Shown: positions 10,780 to 22,640 of the stretch, in pieces
How the letters are laid out: each line of letters opens with the position of its first letter
Position numbering within the stretch: position 1 is the first letter of the stretch
NCBI GenBank assembly: GCA_024138025.1
Contig: JAMXBD010000234.1
Coordinates: 992,001 to 1,056,000, forward strand
Direction of reading: 5' to 3'
DNA length: 64,000 nt
Source of the DNA: Combretum micranthum
Lineage: Eukaryota; Streptophyta; Magnoliopsida; Myrtales; Combretaceae
Notes under the pieces: model-generated
Database searches by the model: none
What the model was told of the DNA's origin: nothing
Seen by the model: the letters and a program-made list of their open reading frames with translations, nothing else
Position numbers and translations under genes: made by a program

Positions 10780-12223
10780 GAGAGCTAATTACAGGGCAAA
10801 TAAGAACAAAGTAGAAAAACTTAGATTGAGCAATGGGCAATGGTGTTTAGATAATACGGTTCTTTGATTAGAAGCAATCGCTTTCTTCTAGAGAATTTTC
10901 TCTGAGGATACTTCAAATGGTCAACCTTATCCTATCCAAGGTCTCTTTCCCCAAATTCCCAATTATAAACAAGAAATGCTACATAAACCAGTAACTAGCA
11001 TGGAAATTAGAAAAGCAGTTTTCGATATGAATCCCAACAAATCTCCAAGAATTGATGGACTTAATGCATATTTCTACAAAAGGAATTGGAACATTGTAGG
11101 TGAATCCTTGTGCAAAATGGTGAAGGAGACCTTCGAGAGTGGAACAATTGACGCTAGTATTAATAGAGCTCTCATTTGCTTAATTCCCAAGACTGAAAAA
11201 CTAGAATATTTCAATAATTTTTGCCCAATTAGTTTATGTAATGTGTGCTATAAGGTGATTATGAAAATCATTTCTAATAGAATGAAGATAATTATGCCCT
11301 ACTTGGTTGATGATTCCCAAACGAGCTTGGTTCCTGGTCGCAACATTATTAACAATATTGTTGTGGCTCAGGAAATAATTCACTCAATGAGAACCAGTAA
11401 AACCAAGAAAGGATGGATGGCAATCAAGATTGACTTAGAGAAAGCATATGACAAGATTAGCTGGAAATTCATCAAGGATGCTCTTCACGATGCTGGTATA
11501 CCCCCTATTCTCTCTAATGTCATCATGAGCTCTTTCGACACTTGCTCTCTACAAATTAATTGGAATGGATTACCAAGTGCTTCTTTCACTCCAAAAAGGA
11601 GAGTTCGACAAGGAGATCCTATCTCTCCATACATCTTGGTTCTTTGTATGGAGAGATTATCTCAAACAATACGTAAAGCAGTTGATATTGGTATATGGAA
11701 ACCCTTTCGGATTGGAAGTGAGACACATGTGTCACATCGCTTCTTTGCGGACGACCTAGTGTTATTTTTGGAAGCAGACGTTTCTCAAACTACTCTGATC
11801 TCTCAAATCCTTGATAAGTTTCGCTCTTACTTTAGACAATCTATTAGCAAGAAGAAAACTCATATTTTCTTCTCGCCAAACATAAAAGAAGAAATAGCTT
11901 CCAATCTAAGCAATATGATGGGTTTCAAGAAAACATCTAATTTGGGGAATTACTTGAGAGTTTCTATTCTTCAAAAAAGAGTGTCCAAAGGAACGTATGG
12001 AAAAGTGTTGGAGAAAGTTCAGCAACGAGCTAACAGTTGGAGTCCTCATCGATTTTCTTTTTCTGGTTGGGTAACTTTGTGCCAATCTTCCCTATCTTCC
12101 ATCCCCATTTACACTATGCAAACAACTGTTATTCCAAAAGGAGTGTGCAACCAATTGGACAAAATAAGAAGACAATTAATATGGGGATCACCAATGCAGC
12201 ACAAAAAAGCAAAGTTTAGTTAA
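10780..12223 (+). pseudogene. LINE ORF2, reverse transcriptase domain
   Basis: The 415-codon frame at 10976-12223 is a non-LTR reverse transcriptase (RVT_1). Landmarks are MNPNKSPRIDGLN (consensus usually KAPGPDG), RPISL-like CPISLCNVCYK, KIDLEKAYDKISW, RRVRQGDPISPYILVLCMERLS, and the catalytic FADD at 11744-11755. The two Asp of FADD are intact. Upstream sequence from about 10780 (HVRANYRANKNKVEKLRLSNGQW) belongs to the same ORF but is interrupted by stops. Changes in consensus positions (Arg for Gly-Pro in the SPRIDG motif, a Cys for Arg in CPISL) fit neutral decay. Confidence 0.9.
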
Positions 12224-13855
12224 ATGGAGTAAGATTTGCCAGCCAAAGGAAAATGGTGGTTTATAAATAAAGAAGATGAAATCCTTAAATGATTCCTTCC
12301 TGATGAAAACAGCCTAGGGTCTAATGACAAAGCCAGATTCATTATGAGGGAAAGTCATGCGAACTAAATACCAACTTTGCACAAACTCCATTCCAACAAA
12401 AAAATTACTTGCGCAAAGCTTCCCATCTATGGTGGAATCTTAGGAAAATATCGGTGCATGTGAAACAAGGTGCTTTCTAGATAGTAGGTAAGGGTAAGAC
12501 GATCCTCTTTGGATAGATAAATGATTCTCACCGAATATACCTCCCCTTTACAATCTATGTCAGAACCTTCCTGAAGATTTCCATAAAAAACAAGTTGACG
12601 ACTATATTACAGAATCAAGAAGTTAAGACTGGCAGCTCTTACAAAGCCCACTCGACAATTCCACTCTCCTCTTGATAGCGGCAATAAGACCACCAGATCT
12701 TACAGCTGGTGATGATCGAGTAATTTAGGGACCTTCTCCTTCAGGTGAATTTTCATTGAAGTCAGCATATAAACTTAAATGTGGAGCTACTTAGAATGTA
12801 AAAGAAGACAAATGAAAGTTAGCGTGGCATTGGAGAGGTTCGAAACACATACGATTTTTTATTTGGTTGATATTGCATAAAGCATTATTAACAAATGTTG
12901 AGTTCAAAAGAAGACACTTATCTGACTCTGAAATATGTCAATTATGTGGGCAAGCAAAGGATGACTTGGACCATATTCTGAGAGGATGTGAGAAAGCCTT
13001 TGATTTCTAGTGTAAATTGGTTCCTATTCCAAACCAGCAGAAGTTCTTTAACCCTAGTTTTGATGAGTGGATTTTGATCAACTTGAAAGACGAATCTACT
13101 TGTCATAGTTCTATCTAGTCAACAATCTTTGGAATTGGCTGTTAGATGCTATGGAATAGACGGAACAAGCAAATTTTTGCAGATGAATATATCGATGACC
13201 AATCTTTAGTAATCCAAACCATTGCTCAAGCCAAAGATTCTTCTCAAGCCTATGAGGAAATGATTAGACTCTCTAATAATCATTTTCACCGATCCAAACA
13301 TTTGATTTGTTGGGAGGTACCCCCAGTGGATTACATAAAGATCAATACAGATGGTTCTGCAAAATCTACCCCACAATTAGCTGCTGCAGGTGGTTTGATA
13401 AGAGATCATTCTGGTTTTTGGATTAAAGGCTTTATGGCAAATCTAGGATCATGCTCTTCGATTCTTGCTGAATTGTGGGGAGCCTATTATGGATTAACCT
13501 TATCTTGCGATCTGGGATACAGAAAGGTAATCCTAGAGATGAATAATAAAACAATGGTTGAATGGATAGCCAACAAGAACTTTGAAGACTAGCGTTACGA
13601 GAACTTATGAAGACCTATTGAAGATCTATGTAACAGAGATTGGGTCATCAAGATACAACACTCTTATAGAAAAGGAAACAGAAGTACAGATCCCTTAGCC
13701 AACCTTGCTCTGAACCAACATATTGGTTTTCATGTGGTTGATAGACCTCCAACTTCTGTTTTTGACATTTGTATACAAGATATGAGAGGAATATCTTTCC
13801 CTCGTAACTGTGTGATGTAATGGACTTTTTGCCATCTTCATAATAAAAAAAAAAA
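12224..13855 (+). pseudogene. LINE ORF2, zf-RVT and RNase H domains, 3' UTR and A-tail
   Basis: Broken by many stops. A zf-RVT-like segment is readable near 12815-12995 (WHWRGSKHIRFFIWL ... ICQLCGQAKDDLDHILRGC). The frame at 13146-13592 is a plant RNase H domain of the RVT_3 type, with INTDGSAK (first catalytic Asp) and ILAELWGAYYGL (catalytic Glu). The third acidic position appears as EMNNKT, Asn where Asp is usual. After a stop, the C-terminal SYRKGNRSTDPLANLAL keeps the last Asp. The element ends with AATAAAAAAAAAAA. The RNase H would help degrade the RNA template; this copy is dead. Confidence 0.85.
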
Positions 13856-13868
13856 TTACCATATTTAA
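13856..13868 (+). repeat. LINE target-site duplication, right copy
   Basis: TTACCATATTTAA directly after the LINE A-tail, identical to 8528-8540. Tandem unit 2 continues from here. Confidence 0.9.
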
Positions 13869-14446
13869 TGAAAGTCTTACTTTTATATCATTTTGAAATT
13901 GTTATCCATGGAAAAAATTAAGCATTTATATAAAATAATAGGTGAACATCGAAAAACAAAAATGTACTTGCCTAATTAAATAAATGCAGCGACTTATCTC
14001 TTTTAAGAAGGAATAATTTGGTAAATCTGATATGATTTTTTCCCCTAAATAACATACTAGCACCCAACAACTTATCTCTTTTAAGAAGGAATAATTTGGT
14101 AAATCTGATATGGTTTTTCCCTTAAATAACATAACACTAGCACCCAGACACCCACTCTTCTATGCAAGTATAAATAAATGTTGATTTTAAAATGACAATT
14201 TATTAATAATCACTTTGATATTTATGTGTATTTGTATAAGTGAATAACTTTTTAGATATATGACATATGAGAGAGAATGTAAAAGGGGATAGAGCGGTTA
14301 TAAAATAAAAAGAGCAGTGTATAGGAGAGAGAATATAATAGGACAGAGAGTAGTTATAAAATGGTAACTAACGAACTTTAACCCAAAATTGAAAATTGAA
14401 TGTCTGTTCTATATTTTTTGTGCTAAGTTGTAGAAAAAAAAAAAAA
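13869..14446 (+). repeat. Tandem repeat unit 2, right half, with 78-bp internal duplication
   Basis: Continuation of unit 2 after the LINE. It carries an internal duplication of about 78 bp absent from units 1 and 3: ACTTATCTCTTTTAAGAAGG begins at 13992 and again at 14070. It also has a longer GAGAGAATRTAA-rich segment near 14270-14350. It ends with TTTTTGTGCTAAGTTGTAG and an A-run, as unit 1 does. Confidence 0.7.
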
Positions 14447-15258
14447 ACATCATCACTAATTATTATGTTTGGACTTTTAAGTAATAGCAAACAATTGTAT
14501 TCTCAACCTTTTTTGAACTTTTTTTTCTTTTTTAAGTTCAATGTTTTTATAAGTTTACGAAAATAGACTATAGTTTTCAAGTATATTCATGATACATATT
14601 AGCTTTAAATTGATTCATAATAATTAATTTGACAAAATTATAATATGAACATGTTTATTTACATAAAAAATAAAAAATTAAATACACTTAACAATATAAT
14701 TTAATAAAGAAAAATTAATGACAATAATATTAAGAACAAGAAAAGTTGTTAGGAAAAAGGTTTGCCTACACTAACCATTTCAACTTTGCCAAATAAAAGC
14801 TAATTTATGTCTAACATCAATAAAAAATTTACCATATTCAATGAAAGTCTTATTTTTATAACATTTTGAAAATGTAATGCACTCATATGATAGGGAAAAA
14901 ATTAAGCATTTATATAAATAATTGGTAAACATTGATAAAGAAAAGTGTACTTTTCCGATTAAATAAATATAGCAACTTATCTCTTTTAAGATTGAATAAT
15001 TTAGTCAATCTAATATGTTTTTTTTTCACCTTAAATCACATACTATCACCCATGCACCCATTCTACGTTTACAAATATAATAAATGTTTATTTTAAAACA
15101 ATAATCTATCAATAATGACTTTGATATCTAAGTGTATTTGTATAAGTGAATAACTTTTTAGATATGTGAGATATGAGAGAGAATGTAAGGGGATAGATTA
15201 GTTTATAGGAGAGAGAATATAATAAGATTAGAGAGTAGTTATAAAATGATAACCGTTA
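14447..15258 (+). repeat. Tandem repeat unit 3
   Basis: Third copy, opening ACATCATCACTAAT at 14447 and following the same order of landmarks as units 1 and 2. It lacks the TGCTAAGTT/A-run terminus, so its right end (about 15258) is approximate. Confidence 0.65.
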
Positions 15259-15329
15259 AACTTTAACCTAAAAATATTGAGCCAAATAAAAATTATTCGC
15301 TTAATAATAATAAATAAAACCAATAATCT

Positions 15330-15422
15330 TATAACTTAGCGACATCTTTTCTGATTTCTCATTTGAAAAGACTCAAGTTCGAATCCCCTCCTCCATTGTA
15401 ATTGGCAAAAAAAAAAAAAAGT
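15330..15422 (+). repeat. SINE-like fragment with tRNA B-box
   Basis: A short segment ending CAAGTTCGAATCCCCTCC followed by CATTGTAATTGGC and a run of about 14 A. AGTTCGAATCC fits the pol III B-box consensus (GWTCRANNC), and the A-tail points to retroposition. Comparable pieces lie near 31857 and 58113. No A-box or target-site duplication could be fixed, so this is a weak call. Confidence 0.35.
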
Positions 15423-15697
15423 AATAATAAATAAAAGACACTTAGGTATATGGATTAATGAGTATGATTGTTGAATGATGTTAAAGTGACTACTATTATA
15501 GATTTTGGGGGAAAAAAAAAACAGATTGGTTGTAACTATAGATGAGAGAATAAAAAATATCTTGTGAAAGGGTAAAAATAGAAGACCCGATTGTTTTGGT
15601 GAATATCTTGCATTTCGGAAGCTGTAAATTGAAGGAAAGTGGCTCGAGTTATTTTCTAGATGGAAAACACGATCTGTGAGTAAGAAAAGGAAAGAGC

Positions 15698-15703
15698 AAA
15701 AAA
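15698..15703 (-). terminator. Pol III terminator of tRNA-Trp
   Basis: Six A on the plus strand, so TTTTTT on the transcribed strand, 22 nt past the tRNA 3' end. It is the first T-run of four or more downstream, as pol III termination needs. Confidence 0.6.
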
Positions 15704-15725
15704 GATGGTGGATAATGGGGGAATT

Positions 15726-15797
15726 TGAACCCGACGTGAATCGAACACGCAACCTTCTGATCTGGAGTCAGACGCGCTACCATTGCGCCACGGATCC
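15726..15797 (-). tRNA. tRNA-Trp (CCA)
   Basis: The minus strand from 15797 to 15726 reads as a 72-nt tRNA starting GGATCCGTGGCGCAATGG and ending in TTCGATTCACGTCGGGTTCA with discriminator A. The acceptor strands GGATCCG and CGGGTTC pair with two wobble pairs. The A-box (TGGCGCAATGG), B-box (GTTCGATTC) and anticodon CCA (plus-strand tgg at 15763-15765) are intact and there is no intron. It matches nuclear-type plant tRNA-Trp as I know it and looks functional. Confidence 0.96.
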
Positions 15798-17006
15798 ACC
15801 TTACCATGTTGCATCTTTTATATTTATATAATACTTAAGAAAACCGGATGCGAGATCCTCATTCCCTACGCATATGTTTCAATAGTGCTCGGGGTTTGCC
15901 ACCGTGACGTAATGAAACCATGGGTATGCTATGCCCCAGGAAATTATTATTGTTATTATGCAGATTGTCCTTTAGTATTGGTAAGGATATTATTTTAAAT
16001 TTTTATAACTTATTAAATATTTCTTGACTTTAATGGAAATACATCATTAAATTTATCAAGGTGTCAGTGGCTTAGTTTGTCGGTGGAGAATATTGGACAT
16101 GAACCTCTAGATTTGTCAATTTGCAAAACGTTAATAGCTTAGTAGACACCAGGGGCTGTTTGGTTAAATTAGTAGGGCATTTAAATGATAAACAAAATAA
16201 CAAAGTAATGATCAGAGGTCACTAGATTGTTATCGAAGAACATCTAAAGGGCTATTTTATGGATTGTTGCAGTTATCTTGTTCATGGAGGTAGTTGAGAT
16301 CATGAAAGTCGCTCACTAAGTGATCATGGGATTACTATGTTATGTTCTAAGAACATGGGTAAATGGGGTGTCTTGGTGAAAAAGTGAGACCTAAGGTTGA
16401 GCAATAAAGTTCGATCAAGTGTTTATTTGTCTAATTGCGCATGGAGAGTCCACTCGAAAGAGTCAAAGAAAGTCAAAGATACCTTTAGAAGTCAACAATG
16501 AAGCTAATGAGTCAATTCATACCTTAAATGGATTGGACCGATGGATTGAGGTAAGCTTGAGAAGTTTTTTATTTAAATATATTTGTCAACATAAGGAATC
16601 TTTCAATACGCTTAAACTTTGATTGAAGTGTGCCTTTTTGAACTAAAAAGGAAAAGATCTTTTATTTTGCCAATTTATTAAAGTTTATAAGAGCTTTTTG
16701 CAACAATTGAAACTTTTTAAGTATATCCGTATTAAAATTAAAATTTATGGGAGTTATTTCCAATTTCTCTAATATAATTATACATGTTATCTTCACTTAA
16801 GGGAATGCCTATAACTCTATTCACTTGTATTTTTAATGTGTAATAGCTATTCAATTAAAATACCTTGTTAAACTAACCATTGACACCATGAATGACTATC
16901 ATTTGGCTATACATATGACTCTTTCTTTATATTCTCTTAACATAATAGTCCACCAACCAATAGGCAACGTCCGCACTTGACATAAACCACTAACTAATTA
17001 ATTACC
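15798..17006. other. Intergenic, no gene seen
   Basis: AT-rich with short frames only. A 67-codon frame at 16419-16622 has no recognisable motif. Nothing supportable here. Confidence 0.6.
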
Positions 17007-20000
17007 TGTGAGAACCCAATATGCATTGAACCTAAATTCAAGCATGCCTAGCCCCTAGCCACGTATAATACCTTTAGTATTATATACACGGGCTTCCTCA
17101 ACTAAGATTGTTTATGTCGAATATTTACTAGTCGGTTTTTAATTCTTAAATCATCTAGTTAGATTTTGGAGATAATTGGATTTATAATAAGAAACAAACT
17201 TTATAAAAATATTTCTAACTTCTACTCATACGACTAGGTCAACTTTCATAAAACAAAATCATACTATCAAGTATCTCATCAAAATACCTACTCATGATGG
17301 TAAACAAAACTTTAAAGATTGGGCATATGGGCTTCTCAACTAAGCCTATAAAGAAAATACAAGTTTAAAAGATAAATCCAACTACTTAACAAAATAAAAT
17401 GCATCTACGGTCCTAACCCACCTTACTTTTTAATAAACTCCTTTTGCTTCATCTCATACCCGAGACAAACATCATCATCAACATCGCCCCCTGGAAAGAT
17501 AATATAATGAGTCGAAGCCCAATACAGTAGTAACACAAGTACACATAAGATGTTACGTATGTTCAAACTAATGTACAGCAACAAAAGCAAGTTATTATCT
17601 ATGAATTAAAGTAAAACAAACAACATAAGATCACTCACACTTCAGAACAATCCATTGGGGATCTAGGGGTCATGAGTAACAGCATCTGTTCAAAGGATTG
17701 ATATAAGCAGCCCGGGTACTTATATCTCCTATCTAATCGAAAAAGAGAAAATAGCCTCATCTGTGGTTTATAATCGTTACACACACTCTATCCATCCCAG
17801 TCCATAATATAGTAAGGCTCAATTGGTCCCATAAATGTGAGTCCTACTATATTACTTCTCACCGATCAAGATAGATGTTATACTGATACTGTTTGCCCTA
17901 TTAGCTACCCACCAAGCCACTTATAAATTTCTATTACATCATGGCATACCATTGCATCATGGTAAGAGGTGGCATAAGCACCTAATTACCATGCCTGGCT
18001 TCGAACAAGGTTGTCGCTTCCTGGACTATCAACAAACACATCACTGCTTACCTTATACAATCTGAAATCTAAACAGAGATAGAGGGTAGATCAGAAGCCA
18101 TCTCAAAAGATAAATCATGTATCCATATCTATTCAAGAATTAAACTCATATAAGCATTTGATTTAATTATCTATTTACATCAAACTTATTTTAAAATTCT
18201 ATTTGACTAGTCACTATATAGGAAATCCACCATGGCTGCAAAAATCGCCACACTAAGATACGAACAGTTCTCCATTGTCTACCAAATTATTTTTTCTCTT
18301 TATTTAAAACCATTTATTATAAAAACATTATCATATTATTCATACTCAAAATACTCATTTTTCTTAACAAACAAACATTTGAAACAACATATTTTCCTTA
18401 TTATTCAAGGTTCATCTTAACATATTAATTTAAGCCATTTAATAGCTATTACTCCTATTTTAACTTAATCCTAGTAAATTAATTAGAATTAATCACTTGA
18501 TTCAATTAATAGGCCAATTGATTAAACTTAATCAACCTAATTCATTTTAGCTCATTAAAGTTTATTTAGTCAAGTTAAACTTAGATTTATTAGTTAAGTT
18601 CATTTTATACCTAACTTTTATGTTTAATCCAAATATTTATTAAATTTATACATTATTTTAATCCATTCTTAATTATATAAATTAACCAACATAACATATT
18701 AAATATCATTTATCTTTTTCATTTTATTTTATTCAGATTTTTATGAAGAACACGGTTAGATAAGGTTGTCGTGTTTAACCTCTTGTTCATGCATATGAGA
18801 AGCATGATCAAGTACATTCAATCGGGTTTCCTTTGTGTTTGTTCTTGTTTTGGTGCTCAGAGAAAAGCATGGCGTGATAGAACAAGCCATGTTTCAATCA
18901 TGCTTCTCCTTGAGTGGAAACAATTGAGAAACACGGTGCAACAAATGAGAAACATGATGTAATAAAACAAGTCATGCTTCACTCGTGTTTCCTCAAAAGG
19001 CCAAGCACGCAAAGGTCAGAGTGAAACACTGTGAAATACATCTAGCCACATTCTATTTGTGTTTCACTAGGCCATATTGAGCACACTAGGATCAAAGAGA
19101 AACACAGGGAGACGGGGGATGCCATATTTTAGTCGTATTATTTTGGAGATGTATTTATGAAATAAAACAGAAAGAAACACCATTGGATAGGGCAGCCATG
19201 TACCAGTCATATTCCTTTGCGTGTCTTCAAAATTCACATGTTTTGGAAATCTGAAAGGGACATGACTAAGTATGATTCACTGGGTTCTCCTCATGCTCTC
19301 ACATGAAAACAAGTATGTAGGTTTTAACTCTTTTTACCACTTGTTTTACAACCTATTTCAACATACAACATCTATTTTAAACATCATACAACTTATAATC
19401 ATTATTTATAACATCTATAGACATATTTTTACTTCATATTTTTATCAAAATCTTAGTTCTAACATCATGATTTCCCTTAATTTTAAGCCTATAAGTTCAT
19501 ATATGTCAAGTTTACAAGTTTTACTTTAAATCCTACTTATAACTAGCATCAATTCATCAAATACATGTATAAAAAATCATTAAAACAAGAAAAGAACATA
19601 ACTTACACATTTGGTCAATCCTAGTTACTTGATTCTAATTTCTTGTTGTTAACGTTTTTTCTAACTTGATTTCCAACTTCTATCTTCTTTTCTAACCTTG
19701 ATTTCTCTCCTAATCTTCTTGAAATTGAGATTTAGAGTTTGATTTTGGGAGAAGGAAGAAAGAAGAAAGAAAAGAAGAGAAGTAAAGGGAAGAGAAGAAA
19801 AATGTAAAGAGAAAGAAAGGAAAAGAAAAGATAAGGCAGGGAAAAATAAAAAGAAAATGAAAGGATAAAAGTTTTTAGGATAAAAAGTATTAAATTTAAA
19901 TATCTCTGATAATTATGTTTAGATCCATAAATAATTAGAAAATAATTTGAAAATATATTCATTAGAAATTAATAGCTTGTATAAAAAAATTAACTTAAGA

Positions 20001-20940
20001 GTCTAATTTATAAGGAATCAGTATTCAATTTGAATCTAGGTTTAATAACTGATATTATTAAATAAGCAATTGAATTCAAAAATTATAGAGATTTAATAAA
20101 ATGAAAGTTAAAATAAGATTCAATGGTTTAGGAGTTTACTAACATTTAAAATCGAATGTTTAAGAGTTTAGGACTCATAAATAAAGAAAATAGGTTATAT
20201 TTAAGAAATTGATAAAGATTTTGAAATTTAGTTTGCCAAAATAAATAGAGTAAATAATTAAACATTTTCAAAGGAAATATATAAAATCTCAATTTGACAT
20301 ATTTACTAACTTAATTATATCAAATTGTCTAGTTATATTTTATTATTTGCTTGTTTTTATTCATTTAAATTATCTAAACTACATTAAAAATTGACTATCC
20401 ATTATACTATTTAATTAAACTATCTCTCACTTAGTTAGATATAGGTTAAAAGTATTTCACTACCACAACCACAACCACTACCTTAGCATACTTTACCATC
20501 AATGCCACTAATTTAAGTAGCCAGAAACCTACCACCATTATCACTATATGCAATCATGCCATCACCGCCACCATCAATTCATGTGAGTAGACCCATTGCC
20601 ACTATCATAATCCATCTTTATAATCGACCACCATCACTAACAGTTTCTGTAAGAAGAGATTCATTAGGTCATGTTGTGCATCATCATCATGAATTGTTCA
20701 TGTGATATAACCATGAACACCAATCCCTTCAAAAAGATCGAACCACCACAAACCACCATTAGTCTCTATCTCTTTTCTTTCCTCTTTTCCTTCTCTAGTT
20801 AACTAGTCAATAAAATCACAAGAATACTTGAATGATTTTATGATAATTTTTCAAATTAAAATGGTGACAAAATTTTTTGGGTATATACTTACGGTGTATT
20901 ATATGAGTTATCAATATTCCTAATCCTTTGAGTTTACATT
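17007..20940 (+). repeat. Old Ty3/gypsy LTR-like sequence, copy A
   Basis: Begins TGTGAGAACCCAATATG and shares blocks in the same order with 26660-28900: a stem-loop about 50 bp in (17064-17084), a segment near 17500 reading AGTCGAAGCCCAATACAGTA, and a later GC-richer part with repeated AACACG/CATG words (18740-19270). Repeated CACG words are familiar from LTRs of plant Tekay/Del-like gypsy elements. The 3' end is not visible, so the boundary is notional. No coding frame is credible; frames at 18232, 18771, 19272 and 19732 are short and compositional. A CCA/CCAC-rich low-complexity patch lies at 20458-20640. Confidence 0.4.
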
Positions 20941-21718
20941 GTAACATTTTTACATCTTTTCTTGATTTAGGTCTGGTAGGCTACCAAAATTAATTAAAAA
21001 AAAAACAAATTTCTTTAACTTAAATTGATCATTACTAGTTGCATTGTCTCTCATTTGATGAGGATCGTATTATTGAGGAAGAAAGAATATTTAATTCATA
21101 TATAGATTTGCTTCCATTTGACCATGAACTAGTAAGTTAAGTTAAAGTCTACATAACATTTCTATAACAAATGCATATAATTCACTCAATTACCTTTTTA
21201 TTTGAGCCATCAACATTTTTCTCTCTTGAATTTGAGATCTTAATTCTCTTAAAATATATAAAAATAGGACTTCAATTAAATGCGGTTAATTTTGAATCCA
21301 TATATATGTGTGTGTATGCGCGTGCGCTCACCATGAACTAGTAAGTTAAGATGGTCAAAGCCATCTGGAACAAATTTTCTTATTTTTAATTATTTTAGAT
21401 TTTTTTCTAATTAGTATTATTTTATTATTTTATATTAATAATATATTCAATATTATTTCATTAAATCAATTTAAAGCAAATATATGTCACGTGAGCACTT
21501 AAAACTTAATAAATTGAATTTTTGTAAAAGTTTGAAAATTTTGAGGACTAAAAAAAAAACAGAGAGAGAGGAAGAGAAGAAGAGGTCAACAAACTTAAAT
21601 AGAAAAGTAGGTAAATGCAAAGGATGCAAAATATACTTTTTCCTTTTTTTTCTTTAATGACAAGACAAATATGATGTGTTTTACTTTTTTATTTTATTAT
21701 AATATTTATATTGAAAAG
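20941..21718. other. Intergenic AT-rich DNA, no gene seen
   Basis: No gene or clear repeat terminus. The words CCATGAACTAGTAAGTTAAG occur twice (about 21122 and 21331), suggesting a small local duplication of about 200 bp spacing. Confidence 0.55.
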
Positions 21719-22640
21719 TAGGGGTGAGTGGATAAACCCTGTTATAGAAGATACCCCACCATACCCTACTCAATCATGTTTTGTCTAGGTGAGTATTAAA
21801 ACTCATAAAATAGGGTACAAGTATAAAATTTTTGAAGCCTGCTCTCATAAGGTACGATACAAGTGCAAGGTCTCCATATCTTGTACTCATCCTAGAACCT
21901 GTAATTTAATCTATATAAGTTAAAAGTTCTAGGATACCATATGAAAAATTATAAAATAATTATAATATGTAAGATATAAATAATAATAATAATAATACTT
22001 TTTTTATTTTTACTTTTTGATCACTTTTTTCCAATTTATTATTTGTAGATTACTTTTGTGGAAGTCTATTAAAAAAAAAAAAACTTATACTATTTTATTT
22101 TGAAAGAAGATTTTATATTTATTTTAGGAGGACTTCAGTTATATATATGTATATGAACTCTTTAATTATATATGTGTTGTTTCACCTTTAGAGACTAATC
22201 AATATAGAAGTAACTCTAAAGTTTTTAATTTTTAGATTTATTTCAGGTTCTACAATTTTATTTGATATCACATGAACAACTTTTTAAGGGTATTTGTTTT
22301 AGATTTTGACTTAGGAAATAAAAAAAGGTGAAAACAAAATGAAGTTTATATTGTAGAACTTGTAATATTAACAAATTATTTTTTAAATTTGTTTCTCACA
22401 TAGTTTATAATGAATTTATGAAAATAAGGTAGTTTTCCATATTAATAAAATTGTATATAAGAGAATAAACTTAAAATTTGAAAAATAAAGGAAAAAAAAC
22501 ATTAAGGTTTCATTTAGGGAAAAAAAAAAAGAGCTTATAAGTTCCGCATGTATAGTGTACCATATAGGTTTTAAAGGATAAAACTTTAGGAGGTATGGTA
22601 TGATAGTTTTCACACACTACCGATCCTTTACTTGCTCACA
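21719..22640. mobile_element. hAT-like non-autonomous repeat, copy 2
   Basis: Opens TAGGGGTGAGTGGATAAACC and is homologous to 4471-5400 in the same orientation, including CTCATAAAATAGGGTACAAGT, AAGGTCTCCATATCTTGTAC and GTACCATATAGG near the right end. The right end (ACTACCGATCCTTTACTTGCTCAC) is more diverged than in copy 1. It encodes nothing. The TAGGGGTG start is the type seen in hAT elements, but no 8-bp duplication was found. Confidence 0.5.

Larger units (their letters stand above)
8541..13855 (+). mobile_element. LINE (L1-type non-LTR retrotransposon), 5'-truncated
   Basis: A 5.3-kb plant L1-like element: partial ORF1 with a zinc knuckle, then ORF2 with endonuclease, reverse transcriptase, a zf-RVT-like cysteine region and RNase H, ending in an A-rich tail (13842-13855). 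It is flanked by a perfect 13-bp target-site duplication, TTACCATATTTAA at 8528-8540 and 13856-13868. The 5' end is truncated inside ORF1, the usual result of incomplete target-primed reverse transcription. Many stops and frameshifts make it inactive. It sits inside the middle unit of a three-unit tandem repeat, so it inserted after the tandem array formed. Confidence 0.93.
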
